Assembly: GCA_037127255.1 (NCBI GenBank) | Contig: JBANSL010000009.1 | Span: 31,375,475 to 31,439,474, forward strand | DNA: 64,000 nucleotides | Direction: 5' to 3' | From: Persicaria tinctoria | Taxonomy: Eukaryota; Streptophyta; Magnoliopsida; Caryophyllales; Polygonaceae | Shown: one piece after another, positions 35,506 through 46,548 of the stretch | Layout of the letters: the number at the start of each line of letters is the position of its first letter | Numbering within the stretch: position 1 is the first letter of the stretch | Made by a program: the position numbers and the translations under genes | Notes under the pieces: model-generated | What the model saw: only the letters and a program-made list of their open reading frames with translations | Databases searched by the model: none | What the model was told of the DNA's origin: nothing

Positions 35506-38500
35506 CTAGTATCCGAGTCGACCATGGAATACCCCAACAGCTAGCATCTGGCGGTATGCCTCAATGTACGTGCCGTCCAATCGATCGAAGTTCGGGGCGG
35601 TCTCCAGCAGGAGGTGCACGAATCTAATGGTGTACGGGCCACAATCACCGCTGCAATGGAGAAGAATCGGTCAGAACGCGGACACCGATTCCACATCCAA
35701 TCAAACAAAATTGAACCATGCCATCCAACTTACCTTTGCTTGTTCTGTGGAAGGCTCTTGTCCCGGCGAATGGCAAACGGCGTGGGGACCTTATTGGCAT
35801 ACTTGACCTTCAGATCGGGGTGTGCACGCATGACGACAAGGATCAAGCTCGTCACAGGCATTAATAGGGGCTGGAGCTGGCGTTCCGTCACCATGTGGGC
35901 ATCGCAGTCATACACCCTTACCTCCCAGTCCTTAAGATCGATGGCAAGCACAACCCAGTGTTTGTTCCTGACGTTGAAGGGGAGGAGGATGACGTCTGCA
36001 CCTGACCACGGTCGTTCCAACGGCTTCGGCGACCCCCCATTTAAGTTCGCCATCATTGCATCACTAGGCTCGTATGCTTCAGGGCAGGCGCTGTACTCCT
36101 TCCATTCCCGAGGTAGATATATTCCCGCAAAGCACGTATCGACTACGATGGCTCCACTCGCAATGTCACCCGCTCTGTCTGCGACCGCTTTGCGCAGAAG
36201 GTAGCAGCGCTCCTCCATATCCTGCATGAACTGAACCACAATTACAATCCAAAATCCTGACACGGGAAATTTTAGAGGTGACAAGTGTTCATACCACAGT
36301 TCCAAACCAATCTTGGGGTTTCTTCAGGCGGTTGAGTAACTCCTTTGTCATATCCACACCGCAGGGCGACGTGCGCACCTCCGCGTCCCCACTGCACGGT
36401 AAGTTTCTGTCAGGTATTGTGGACGTTCAACTATCTACCTTCGTCGTCTATTCGAGAGTAAGACACATAAGCTACGTACCTTGCCACCCAACTTGTCATG
36501 GTGTCGTTGTCCGTCGCTGACACCATTCCTAGCTGAACAACATCGGCGGGAACAGTGGCTGCCTTCTGGGCTCGCGGTTTCTTGGCCGGGGGAGCCAGAT
36601 CCTCTCCAACAGCCTTCCTCGTCTTCTTCGCCCCCTTAGATGCATAAACCTGAGCTACCCGGGGCTTCGGCCTCTCATCACCTTCAATTTTCTTTCCACC
36701 TTCCTCAGGACCAGACCCCTTTAAACCAACCTCTCCCAACTGCAAACATATCAAACTTCAGCTAAGATTGACACTATCCCTTGTCACATAACAAATATAC
36801 TCATGTCGTGCAACTACAATGTCCATGTCACCAATAACTGATAGAAAAAAACTTACATCCTTGCTCTCTCTTGCCGTCCCATCCCCTGCCTTGACGGATT
36901 CACCTTCAGCTACCTTGTCCCCGACATCAGATTGCTTGTCCCCTGCCTTGGTCATAAAAAATTTCATGTCACTTGCCATAAACTTTAATGTCACATATAT
37001 AATCACCTTTTTTTCATAAATAAACCTGACCTCGTTGGTCTTTCCTTCCCCCCCATCCCCTACCTTGACAGATTCAGCTTCATCATGCTTGTCCCCGGCA
37101 TCATCACCAGCTAGCTTGCTCTCTCCTGATATCTCATCCCTTGCCTTCACAGTTTCAACTTCTGTGTGCTTATCCCCGCCAACATCCACTTCACTTCCCT
37201 TGTCAACAGCACCTCCTAACTGCAAATGAAATCAAAATTCAATTATGCCTCAAACTTTCCAGTGTCACTTAACATAACAAATCATGTCACACAACTACAA
37301 TCTTCCTGTCACATTCTTCCAGTGTCGTTTAACATAACAAATCTTGTGATGTTTACCAACAACTAACCTTACAACCTTGTCCACCCTCACCGGCTTTTGC
37401 CACAATTGACTCTATCAACTCATCAAGTTCGACCTGTAAAATACATATTAACATTTGATATTGAATCCCCGATTTCAAACAGGACTAAACATCGAAACGC
37501 ATGTCACGCAAAAACAAACATACAAACTCATCCGGTTTTTTCTCATCTCCAGCTTGTTTTTTATCGGTTGCTTCTTGCTAGGCCGTCCACTTACATTGAC
37601 CATCCCGCAGCTCAGTCACGGCCACCTCCAATAATTTCAGCTGCAGGTGATAAAATTATTACTTCATATCACCATAAGGTGACAAAATTCAACACAATTC
37701 ACCCTTCCTATCACCATGAGTAAGGAAAATCAAACAATTCCTAATTCACAATTCATATCAGACTAAGGTCACCTAATTCAGTTTTAAACAAACACATATC
37801 AGACTAGGCCCCCCTCAATTTCATACCACATTTGTTCATTATCTACACTACGTGTCACTTGTCCAATTTCACGTGTGAGGAGTCCATTTACCGTAGTTCA
37901 TTGTTATCCAGAGTCTCCACAAAACGAATAATTGGGAAGTTATTGCGTACCTTTTCATCCATCTTCTCCATCCATGTTGACATTGTCTGAAGCTTGTCCA
38001 TAACTTGTTCAAAAGTTTTGGCCACGTCCCCCACCCAGCCATCCTTCTCATTGCCTCCTCTTCCCGTCCTTGGGGACCTCCCACCAAGGGCTTTGAAATG
38101 TGTCAGGAAGGGTGCAACTAGGTCGTCGAAGAAAGGGTCAGACTTCTCATCATCGTAGACACAGCCATCCATCAGCTCCAACTCAGCCTCCTCTGGTATG
38201 AGTATTGGGTTATCATCAATCTCTATGGCCTCCTCTCCCTCAGCTTCGGTGCGGCTGGCTATATCCTTATAAGCGAGGTTCTCGTCCTTGAGGGTCCATC
38301 TCATGCAACGAGGGAATGACGTCGTCGACACCTTCGTTGCAAACCGGACCCCTCATTTCGGCATGGATTCGAACAACCAAATCTGCACTGCATCCCCACT
38401 CAACTTAATACATTTTTAGCATATGAATTACAAAATGATCATGGGTGTGGTCGAGAAGGTTACCTGAAAGGATAGCGGATAACCCATCAGGCCATAACCA

Positions 38501-39197
38501 TTGCGCTTCTTTTGATCTTCTGCCTTTATCTCAGCCTCCCGGCGCTTTACGGCGCCGTTCAGCGACAAGTGTGTTGCAGCATAGATGACCCTCTCCCATG
38601 GGAATGCCAAAAATCGATCGACATTCTCCACCAATCGGACGATCCAACTCCGCAGCCCCTTCCTCTGCTCCTCCCCTAACAAAACACCCTCCACAATGTA
38701 CAGAAGCACTAGCTTGAATCGTCTTCGCGGGCTCCGCACCACCATTATTGAGTTCTTCAGCTCGGTCTCCAGGTCACCAACCGTCATCTTCTCGTTTCCA
38801 AAAAACTCCTTGATAGCTTTCTCGTCGTCCTCCATGTCACTAGCCGTTGGTTGACTGCACCGCAGCCCGGTTACTAAGGCAAACTCCTTGAGGGAGAACC
38901 TCCGGAGCTTCCCCTTAATCCGGTACCACGTATCCCACTCCTTTTCGTTCGCAAGCTGTCGCTGGAGTGCATAATGCACCATTTGTGAATAAAATTTAAC
39001 ACTGTGCGCCAGCTGCACAACCCCACCAAGTTGGGAGTCAAGCAGCTTCTGCCAGTCGCTAGCGTCAACATAATCATCGATGTTGTTCAGCATTGACAGT
39101 CTTGAGCCCTGGTTGACCTGGGCCCGGAAGTGCATAGATTGGGGACTACGTATTCAGGCTCTTTGTTCTTCGAGCTCACATTCTTCGTCCTCACCAT
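35506..39197 (-). pseudogene. DUF1985-Ulp1 gene copy 2, most complete protease
   Basis: It starts at 39197 (MVRTKNVSSKNKEPEYVV). One frameshift near 39135 precedes DUF1985 (to 38464: QMVHYALQRQLANEKEWD, RRFSLKEFALVTGLRCS, LLYIVEGVLLGEEQRKG). An exon with IWLFESMPK has a TGA at 38352-38354, then DDNPILIPEE and MSTWMEKMDEKVR. Linker exons repeat a GDKxxEAESVKxGDG-like unit (about 37225-36850). The protease exons read FMQDMEERCYLLRK, VRNKHWVVLAIDL (His), VRVYDCDAH (Asp) and SGDCGPYTIRF (Cys), ending FHGRLGY and TAG at 35506-35508. Introns are rich in TGTCAC motifs. One frameshift and one stop suggest fairly recent loss. Confidence 0.85.
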
Positions 39198-40119
39198 TTC
39201 TCTCCTGCAATTTCCATCACACGAACAAAGTCAGCTTCTACCAATTATATTCGTCTCCCTCTGTCACCTAACAGACTAACCCATGTCACTCTACCCTTGT
39301 CACTCAGTGTGAAACCCATGTCACACATTATGCATCGGAAGCCTATAACCAATACCTCAAACCACCTTCAATAGGACACCTACGACATCCACATATCCCA
39401 ATTTCCACACCTCGTCAATTCCTCTATTCCGCCTACCACAACAAATTCAGAAACCCTTCTCTCCAAATTGGAAACCCCTGTCACCCAATGTCAAACCCTT
39501 GTCACCCAATTCGAACCTCAAACCACCAATTTCCCCTATCCATAGTTCCCCGACCATTTCCCTAACCCATTCCAAAAATCACTGTCACCCAATTGGAAAC
39601 CCTAACCACCGATTTCCCCTTTCCATACCCGAAAACCACCCATGCAACCACCATCCACCATTATCCAAACAAGAAAACCACCACCTCGGCCCACCATTCA
39701 AGCCGCCATTGCCCTAACCCCTTAACCCACTGCTTCCCCGACCCACACCCGCGCACAATACTACCAAAGGGAGAAGAGTAAAAGGGCGTACCTGATTTAT
39801 GTCGTGTCTGGTGTACTTTCCAGCGACGGTGGACCTGTCCGCTCTCTCTCCTGTGTTGTTCCTCTCTCGAACCGACGTCTCTGCAACTGCCGAACAAGAA
39901 ACCGCCCTCTCTCTCTCTCCCTTTCTATGCCTTGCTGCAACTGCCGATGAAGATGAGGAAGTCTCTCTGTCTCTTTGCTATCGGTGTGTTTTCAAACGGG
40001 AGAGAGATTTGTGATTGGATGCGCATTTACTAACCCTCCCCCTATTTCTCTTTCCCGCCCTCTCTCTCTTCACTAGGCAATGATGTCTCTAATTTAATTT
40101 TCTTTTTTTTTTTGGCCAA
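39198..40119 (-). other. 5' flank of Ulp1 copy 2
   Basis: Upstream of the ATG on the minus strand. It has the acceptor CTGCAG near 39205, many TGTCACC motifs (39255-39335, 39478-39505) and C-rich low-complexity sequence at 39500-39730. 39830-40070 is CT-rich and looks like a leader or promoter. No independent gene is supported. Confidence 0.4.
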
Positions 40120-40266
40120 CTTTACACATGATAGCCGGTTTATGTTGTTAGATTACCGTGGCATGTGTGCAAATTTGCGCCAAAAATGCCATTCTTGCAA
40201 AACTTTCCAAATTGCTATCATTTTTGCAAAGTTTTTTGAAAAGGTGGTATTTAGTACAATTTCCTC
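40120..40266. repeat. Right terminal inverted repeat of the giant MULE
   Basis: Reads inward in inverted orientation to 19091-19190, ending ...TACAATTTCCTC at 40266, followed immediately by the target duplication AATAATTAT. Confidence 0.75.
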
Positions 40267-40275
40267 AATAATTAT

Positions 40276-41001
40276 ATATACTTCTCTCTTCTCTATTGTA
40301 TTACTTATGCTATATAGTACGTCTTGCAGCCATTGATTCATGGCTAGCTGATTCGATCAGCCCACAAGGCACAAACGAGTCTATTGAAGCATCCGCGTGC
40401 AAGTTGTAACGACCCATGATCAGCACCTAATCGATCGACACTCATTCGAACCTTCAATCCTCTACCTTTACTTATTCCTTTAATTCGTCAGTATGACCGA
40501 ATTTTATTTAATTTATCCGCGCCTTACTTCCACATCTTTTTTCAAAATATGGTTTTTATAATTTCTTCAACCTCATTCCATAACTTTATTCTAATATCCT
40601 TCATTTCATTTCTCATTTTTTACAATGCTAGAATTTCCAAACAATTTCTCTCACATACACTGATACACCATATTTTAATTTTCTTCTAATTTCAAATACT
40701 ATGTATTAAATTAAATACTTATATTGATTTAAATATTTAAAATTAACTATTAAAAATCTTTTGACTAAATTCACTAATTGTAATTTTTTTAATTAATGAC
40801 AATTTAAATTTATCACAATTGAATATGTTTATATATTATACTATGTACAAATGATAATTAGAACTAGTTAATTAAAATCATCATTATCATAAGATTTGAT
40901 GTCTCGAAATATTAAGTATATTGAAATTCATTTAAAAACAAACAGTTCATACACACAAGTACATATTAAACACTATAAGAATTACATTAAACACCCATTA
41001 T
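40276..41001 (-). other. Intron sequence, no gene seen
   Basis: AT-rich single-copy-looking DNA, probably intron of the ankyrin-PGG gene. Its last eight bases, CCCATTAT, are the left duplication of the next hAT element. Confidence 0.4.
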
Positions 41002-41769
41002 TAGGGGTGGGCGCGGGACGGGACGGGACGGGATGGGGTCGTCCCGCGTAATTTTTGCGGGACGGGATCGGGACGGGATTCACTACTTTTTTTTTCAATC
41101 CCGTACGGGCCTTGTCCCTCCCGGGACGGGACGGGACCGGGACGGGACGGGCCCTGTCCCTCAATAAAAATATATTATAAAAAAAATCTAAAATTCTTAT
41201 ATATTTTACGATTTTCAAATACGTAACATATATAAATTTGTAATATTTTTTATTTTCCTTATATATACATGCACTGGACACATACATATAATAATTATAA
41301 TATACGTAGTATATATACACACTGTACATATAACAGGGACTTAAATAAAAGAATTAGCATGATTAAACGCTAATCAAATTGCTAACTAAGAACACATAAC
41401 AGTAGCTTGAATTCCTCAAAAAAAAAAAAAAAGCAGTAGCTTGAACAAAGTAGATTAGTATATTACAGACTTACAGTGTGTATACACACTATATATATAT
41501 GTAATCTAATACAGTATAATATTTATAAATATAATATATATATATATATAATATAATATAATATATATGTTATATTTTATATTATTTATAAATATAATAT
41601 ATATAATATCCGGGACGGGACGGGATTTGCGGGATTCGGACGGGTCGTCCCGCGTCCCGTCCCGCATAATTTTTGCGGGACGGGACCGGGACGGGATTTA
41701 ATATTTTTATATGAAATCCCACCGGGATCGGGACGGGACCGGGATTTGCGGGATTTGTGCCCACCCCTA
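41002..41769. mobile_element. Non-autonomous hAT-type element, 768 bp
   Basis: The left end TAGGGGTGGGCGCGGG and right end GTGCCCACCCCTA form inverted repeats of 11 bp. Perfect 8-bp duplications CCCATTAT lie at 40994-41001 and 41770-41777. Subterminal GGGACGGGAC arrays occupy both ends and the middle is AT-rich. No transposase frame exists, so it depends on another hAT element. Confidence 0.93.
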
Positions 41770-41858
41770 CCCATTATCGTTGAAAAATAATAAAATTTAC
41801 ATGGCCGTGAAAATAAAATAGTTGTTATGGGCACATGAGACAAAAATGATTTTTATAT

Positions 41859-42055
41859 GGGAAATTTCGCGGGGTGCCCTTGAGGTATTGCAATTTTCGC
41901 GAGGTATACAACTCTTTTATATATTTCGTGTGGTACCCCTGAGGTTTTCAATTTTTTCGTCTCGCGCCCTTCTAGGTTAAATCTAACAGATTGAGTCTAT
42001 CATCCGTTAGTTTCAATTAAAAAAAAAAAGAAAAAAAAAAGAACACTGAAGTACT
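41859..42055. repeat. Left terminal inverted repeat of the small MULE
   Basis: Shares with the complement of 52210-52407 blocks such as GGTATACAACTCTTTTATAT, TCTAGGTTAAATCTAAC and CCGTTAGTTTCAAT. Confidence 0.92.
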
Positions 42056-42727
42056 GAACAGAAGAATGGAGAGCTAAGAGAGCGAAGGAGAAGAAGGGAC
42101 GCTCCCTGCTCCTCGGAGCTGCTTTCCAATTCCCATCATCCCTACCCAATTTCTCATTGAAATTTTGAATCTGGATGCAGTTGCAGTCCCGTCATGGTTG
42201 TGCAAAATCCGGCAAGGGTTTCTACAACACTTGAATTCTCCTGGATCTCACTACTTTCGACGACGACTTCAAGAAGGTCGCAGAGTCTGGCGCCCGCCTC
42301 CCTGTGAACGTGTCGTGGCTCTAGTACGACAGTCGGGTCGAGTCGAGGAAGATGGGCTATGAGAAGCGCACTCCCCGCATGGTCGCCACCGTTTCGAGCA
42401 ACACAGTAGCTTCGACTGGCTTGGGGGCCACCTTCGAGCAGCAGCGAGCGGCGATAGCCCAGTAGTGCGAGCACGGTTGAAGAGGGCCAAGCCATCGGGG
42501 ATGGATGGGGACCTGGCAGGGAGGGAGGAGTTTGGAAGGGAGAACGCGAGGATGAATTTGGGCTTGAAAATCTAGGATTGGGAATGTAAAATTGGGGATT
42601 TACCAGAGGGGCTTGGAATCATAATTGAAAATTCATTCTCAATTCCCATTCCATGGTATTGGTGGCGTTCTTCCTGTTGGAGGTCTCATTCCAAGGTGGT
42701 GTTTTTGATGTTGGAGAGAGAGAGAGT
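42056..42727 (+). other. Interior of the small MULE, possible captured sequence
   Basis: GC-rich compared with its inverted repeats. A plus-strand frame with stops reads FDDDFKKVAESGARLPVN and MGYEKRTPRMVATVSS, which I cannot assign. It could be a captured exon (Pack-MULE behaviour) or ordinary element sequence. Confidence 0.35.
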
Positions 42728-45053
42728 TGTTGTTGCAGGAGTAAGTCAAGTATAGAATAGAATATGGTTTAGAACGACTCCCCTGTCTCAGCAAATAATT
42801 ACAAGACTTCCTCCCGTTGTAGTAAGAGAAAAGTCAGGATCGAATCCACGAGGAAGCACGTCAGTAGTTCTCAGGTAGCTATCAGATTCTCACAACAGCA
42901 GTGGAAAAAGCAGAAACAAACACAGAAGCAGAAACAAATAATCCCGGCAAGGGCAGCTAAAATAAAAGCAAATAAGCAAAACAAAGACAGAAATAAAAGC
43001 AAAGCAAAGATGGAAGCAAAGACAGAAAGTAAAACAGCAAATAAAAGCAAGGAACAAAGTAAAACAAAAGCAAAGGCTCTCGTCGATCTCGACAAACAGT
43101 ACTCGAGATAGACAAAGGTGGTCGACAACAGTGGCTCAGAATCGAAAACGAAGCAACTCGACAAAGGCAAGTCAACTCGATCTCGACTACCCCCTCCTCG
43201 AGATCGACAAGAATCAGCAAGGACAGACGACAGAAAATCGACAAAGGGCAGAAACTTCAACTCGACCTAGACCAGTTCTCGTCGAGATCGCCAAGGGCCG
43301 TACTCTATCTCGACCAAATCCTACTCTATGTCGACAAGAACAGAAATTTAAAGGAATGTAAATTGCAATTGTTCAAAACCTAAACTCAGCTTTTTGACGG
43401 AAAATAAACTCAATATATAAAAAGACTCCCAAGGCTAGGGTTTCAGCACCACAAAGATAATCATGCAAAACAACACATAAAGGCACAAAAGATCATGCTT
43501 TCCATCAAATAACTTTCGTTATTAACAAATAGGTATATAGAGGCTCTCGCATAAACCCTAATTGTTACTAACCCTTTTCACATAATTAATCCAAGTTGCA
43601 TTAAGATCACTTTCGCTTCAATAACACAAACAAGGATCACCTTCAACTCTCGCATAAGAATCATGCTCATAGGGATAGAAGATGAATCGCACAAAAGATC
43701 TGACCTTTATCGCATCGCCTCACATGGCCACCGTCGGGTTCACCCCAGCCCCAGAAGTGGGTGGACTACTCACGCCTCATCGCAATCGCAGACATTGATG
43801 TATAAAAAGAAACTTGCATTAAAACTAAATTCAAAAGCCTTTACAATCCTGGCAATCAACTTTCGCTAAAAGCCAAAACCTTAAAAACCTTAGAACTCCT
43901 AAACTACTCTACTTGAATGGAATTGTGTGTAACTTGGAATGAATCAAAAACCAGCCCCATGGGCTTTATTTATAGTGATCTATTCCTTTCTAGTCAAGGA
44001 TTAAATCTTCTATCTCTATCTAAAATTATATCTAAAAGCATAAAAAGATAAATAAATGTTTAATGGAAATAAATCCATAAGGACAAGATAATTCTAAATA
44101 AGGTAGTATGTCTTAATGATGTTGGTAGATGGCCTTCCATGGATAGATTTGATAGATCGGATAGATCCCAGCAACTCTCGGATTCCTTCATGGCCAAGAC
44201 ATCCAAATTCTACTCGGACAAGCCAAGTCGAGAAGCTTCTGGAAGCTGGGTCTAGTCGACCTCGAGTTGGGTGGCTCGGCTTGGCTTGACTCTGCTCGAT
44301 GTGGCTCGGACATGCTCGGACCTGGGCTCCTGGGTGCTTGTCGACCTCGAGTAACCTTCATCGATCTCGACAAGGGTGGCTATTTCGACTAGGCCTCCTC
44401 GGGTTGGTGTGGTCGAGTGGCTCGGACATGCTCGGACATGTCTCAAGGTCTTCGTCGATCTCGACAAGAGTTCGTCGAGATTGAGTTGGGTTTTCTTCCG
44501 CTTCCGCGAGCTGGCTCTTCCGCTGGCAGCGGATGGCTTCGTTCGCGGCAGCGGATCCTCCTTTCCGCGGCAGCGAGTCTCCTGGTCGTCCTCGGGTGGA
44601 TCTCCTCGGCAAGCTCGGCTCTTCTCCTTGTCGACTCCGGACATGGGGACTGGGCTTCGTCGACCTCGACCAGGGCTTGTCGAGGTCGAGTAGGGTCCGG
44701 AGTCTGGGTGTCTGGCTTGCTCGATCAGGGTGTGCTCGACCAAGGCTGCTTGGCCATGGCTCGTCTAGGTCGAGTAGGGTTACTCGATGTTGACTAGACT
44801 TGACTCTCCGATTTGTTCCGCTGCTTTGACCTTGGACTTCTGTAGTGGTTTTCCGAGCCTTTCCGACCTTCTGTAGAATTGCTGTAAATGCCTTGATTTC
44901 TGCGTTTTAAACAGAAACTGGTGTAGATTCCATAATTTTGGCAAATAAACATAAACTATACAGATTCTGTACTATCTTAACCCAAATGCATGAAATGTAT
45001 ACAGAAATTGATATAAAAGTTACTGTAAAACATGGCAAATTCCGCTCACAACA
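42728..45053 (-). repeat. 3' LTR of the Athila-like element
   Basis: 2326 bp, homologous along its length to 49854-52199. TTTATTTATAG at about 43965 is a TATA box on the minus strand. TCGATCTCGA-type motifs cluster at 43080-43330 and 44240-44800. Confidence 0.93.
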
Positions 45054-46548
45054 AACACCCCATACTTAAGCTTGCTTGTCCTCAAGCAATACTTTCAATT
45101 GTCATTCAGGGGAAGAAATCAAAACTCTCAACATCTTAGATTCATTGCCGTATGTCCCTGCAATCAATTACCATCCTCGAAAAGGTACTAGTGTCACAGA
45201 TTCATGCATGTGCAAATATGCAAAAGCAACATCTACTCACAAAAGGAGGGTTATGCACAAATAATGTTTATGTGACAAAGCATTGATAATCAAGAAGACT
45301 TTAATTTAAGCTCATGAAGGAGTAGATTGGTAAAAGGCTAAAAGGGGGGCAATTTTTGGCAATGTGGTGCTTTTGATCCGGGGAAATGGATCACTTTCAA
45401 ACTTTTGATTTTCATTCCACATTCTTTCTCCATACAATTCATCACCTTTCATAATGCTTTTTTCAATAATAATGTCTTTACCTCTCTGACCTTAGCACTG
45501 CCTTCTCGCGAGTCGCAAACATGGGTGTCATGAATGGCCCCGGATACTTAGTGCTTTTGGACTCCTCACAATGTGTCCCATCTCTCCAAACTATTATCTT
45601 AGAGAGCAGGGTCAATCTACCTTTATCTCCTGAGGTGATTGGATTTTCTTTCACTCATTAAATTTTCCATATATTTCAAATAATTTCCTTCCAAACTCCA
45701 ATAACAACACAAACAACCATATAACAATCTCCATAATGTAACATCATTCTCAACATAATCCCCGGATAAGGTAAAGAATGGCAAATATTTAGGATCATGT
45801 GGAGCAATATTTGAAATAAGGCATATTTATGGCTTTTGTAATGCATAAGCATAGGTAAGGCTAGGATATAAACAATATGAGCATTATATGGAATTTAAAG
45901 TCCTCAATCATTTTATCATGCAACATGTCAAAAGCAATTTCAAATTTTATCTCCTTTCATGGTTTTCAAGAAATAATGCACTTCATTGTGACTTCCCTTT
46001 ACTAGGCAATTTCATGCTATATCTCTAATGAATCCAATTTTGCATCGTTGAGTCCAATATAAGCTTCCATGACATTTTTCAAAAATTTCAATGGGGGTCA
46101 TTTTTCAAGTTTTTTTGGAAAACATGCATATAAAACCACATAAATAAATAATGCATTCCAAAATAGCCATGTAGCAATTCTAAGAAATAATGCACACATA
46201 ATGTCAAGTATGGAAAATATGCATAATGTAAGCCCTTCCCCCACCCCATACTTAAACATTACAGTGTCCTCACTGTATAAAAAAAACAATGTAAAGGGTA
46301 AAGAAAGAAACTCACAAGACATGTGTGCAGAGCTGCAAAATTTCGAATGGAGCACCTCTTAGTCCGAGTAAGCTTGTAGCTTGGTTCTATCCATTGACCT
46401 GAAAGGTAGAAGACATATACCCATAATAGAAACAACAAAAACCAAAGAAATGTTCAAAACCAAAAACAAAAAACAAAGTTTAAATGTCCTAAAAAGTCTA
46501 TGTACATGCTCTAGATTTTATAGTCGCTAGGCCGACTTTCCATTTAGC
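45054..46548 (-). other. Athila-like 3' internal region with polypurine tract
   Basis: Mostly noncoding. On the minus strand, GAGGACAAGCAAGCTTAAG and TATGGGGTG next to the LTR form the polypurine region. An 85-residue frame (46355-46098) has two hydrophobic runs (LSLPFTLFFLY; LFWNALFIYVVLYACF). Athila elements can carry an env-like gene here, but I cannot identify this frame. Confidence 0.6.

Larger units (their letters stand above)
19091..40266 (+). mobile_element. Giant Mutator-like element (MULE) with three DUF1985/Ulp1 genes, 21.2 kb
   Basis: Perfect 9-bp duplications AATAATTAT lie at 19082-19090 and 40267-40275, the length typical of Mutator superfamily insertions. The ends are imperfect inverted repeats of about 100 bp. 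Inside are a MuDR-type transposase gene (19615-22590, plus) and three copies of a gene with N-terminal DUF1985 and C-terminal Ulp1-type C48 protease (23934-25712 plus; 26725-32063 and 35506-39197 minus). Ulp1-carrying MULEs are known in plants (Kaonashi-type). Without the nested Athila-like sequences (about 4 kb) it is still near 17 kb. All its genes carry inactivating changes. Confidence 0.85.

Noticed and set aside
46098..46355. Env-like gene of the Athila-like element
   Set aside because: The 85-residue frame has hydrophobic runs only and no recognisable env-like features; it is noted within the noncoding region instead.
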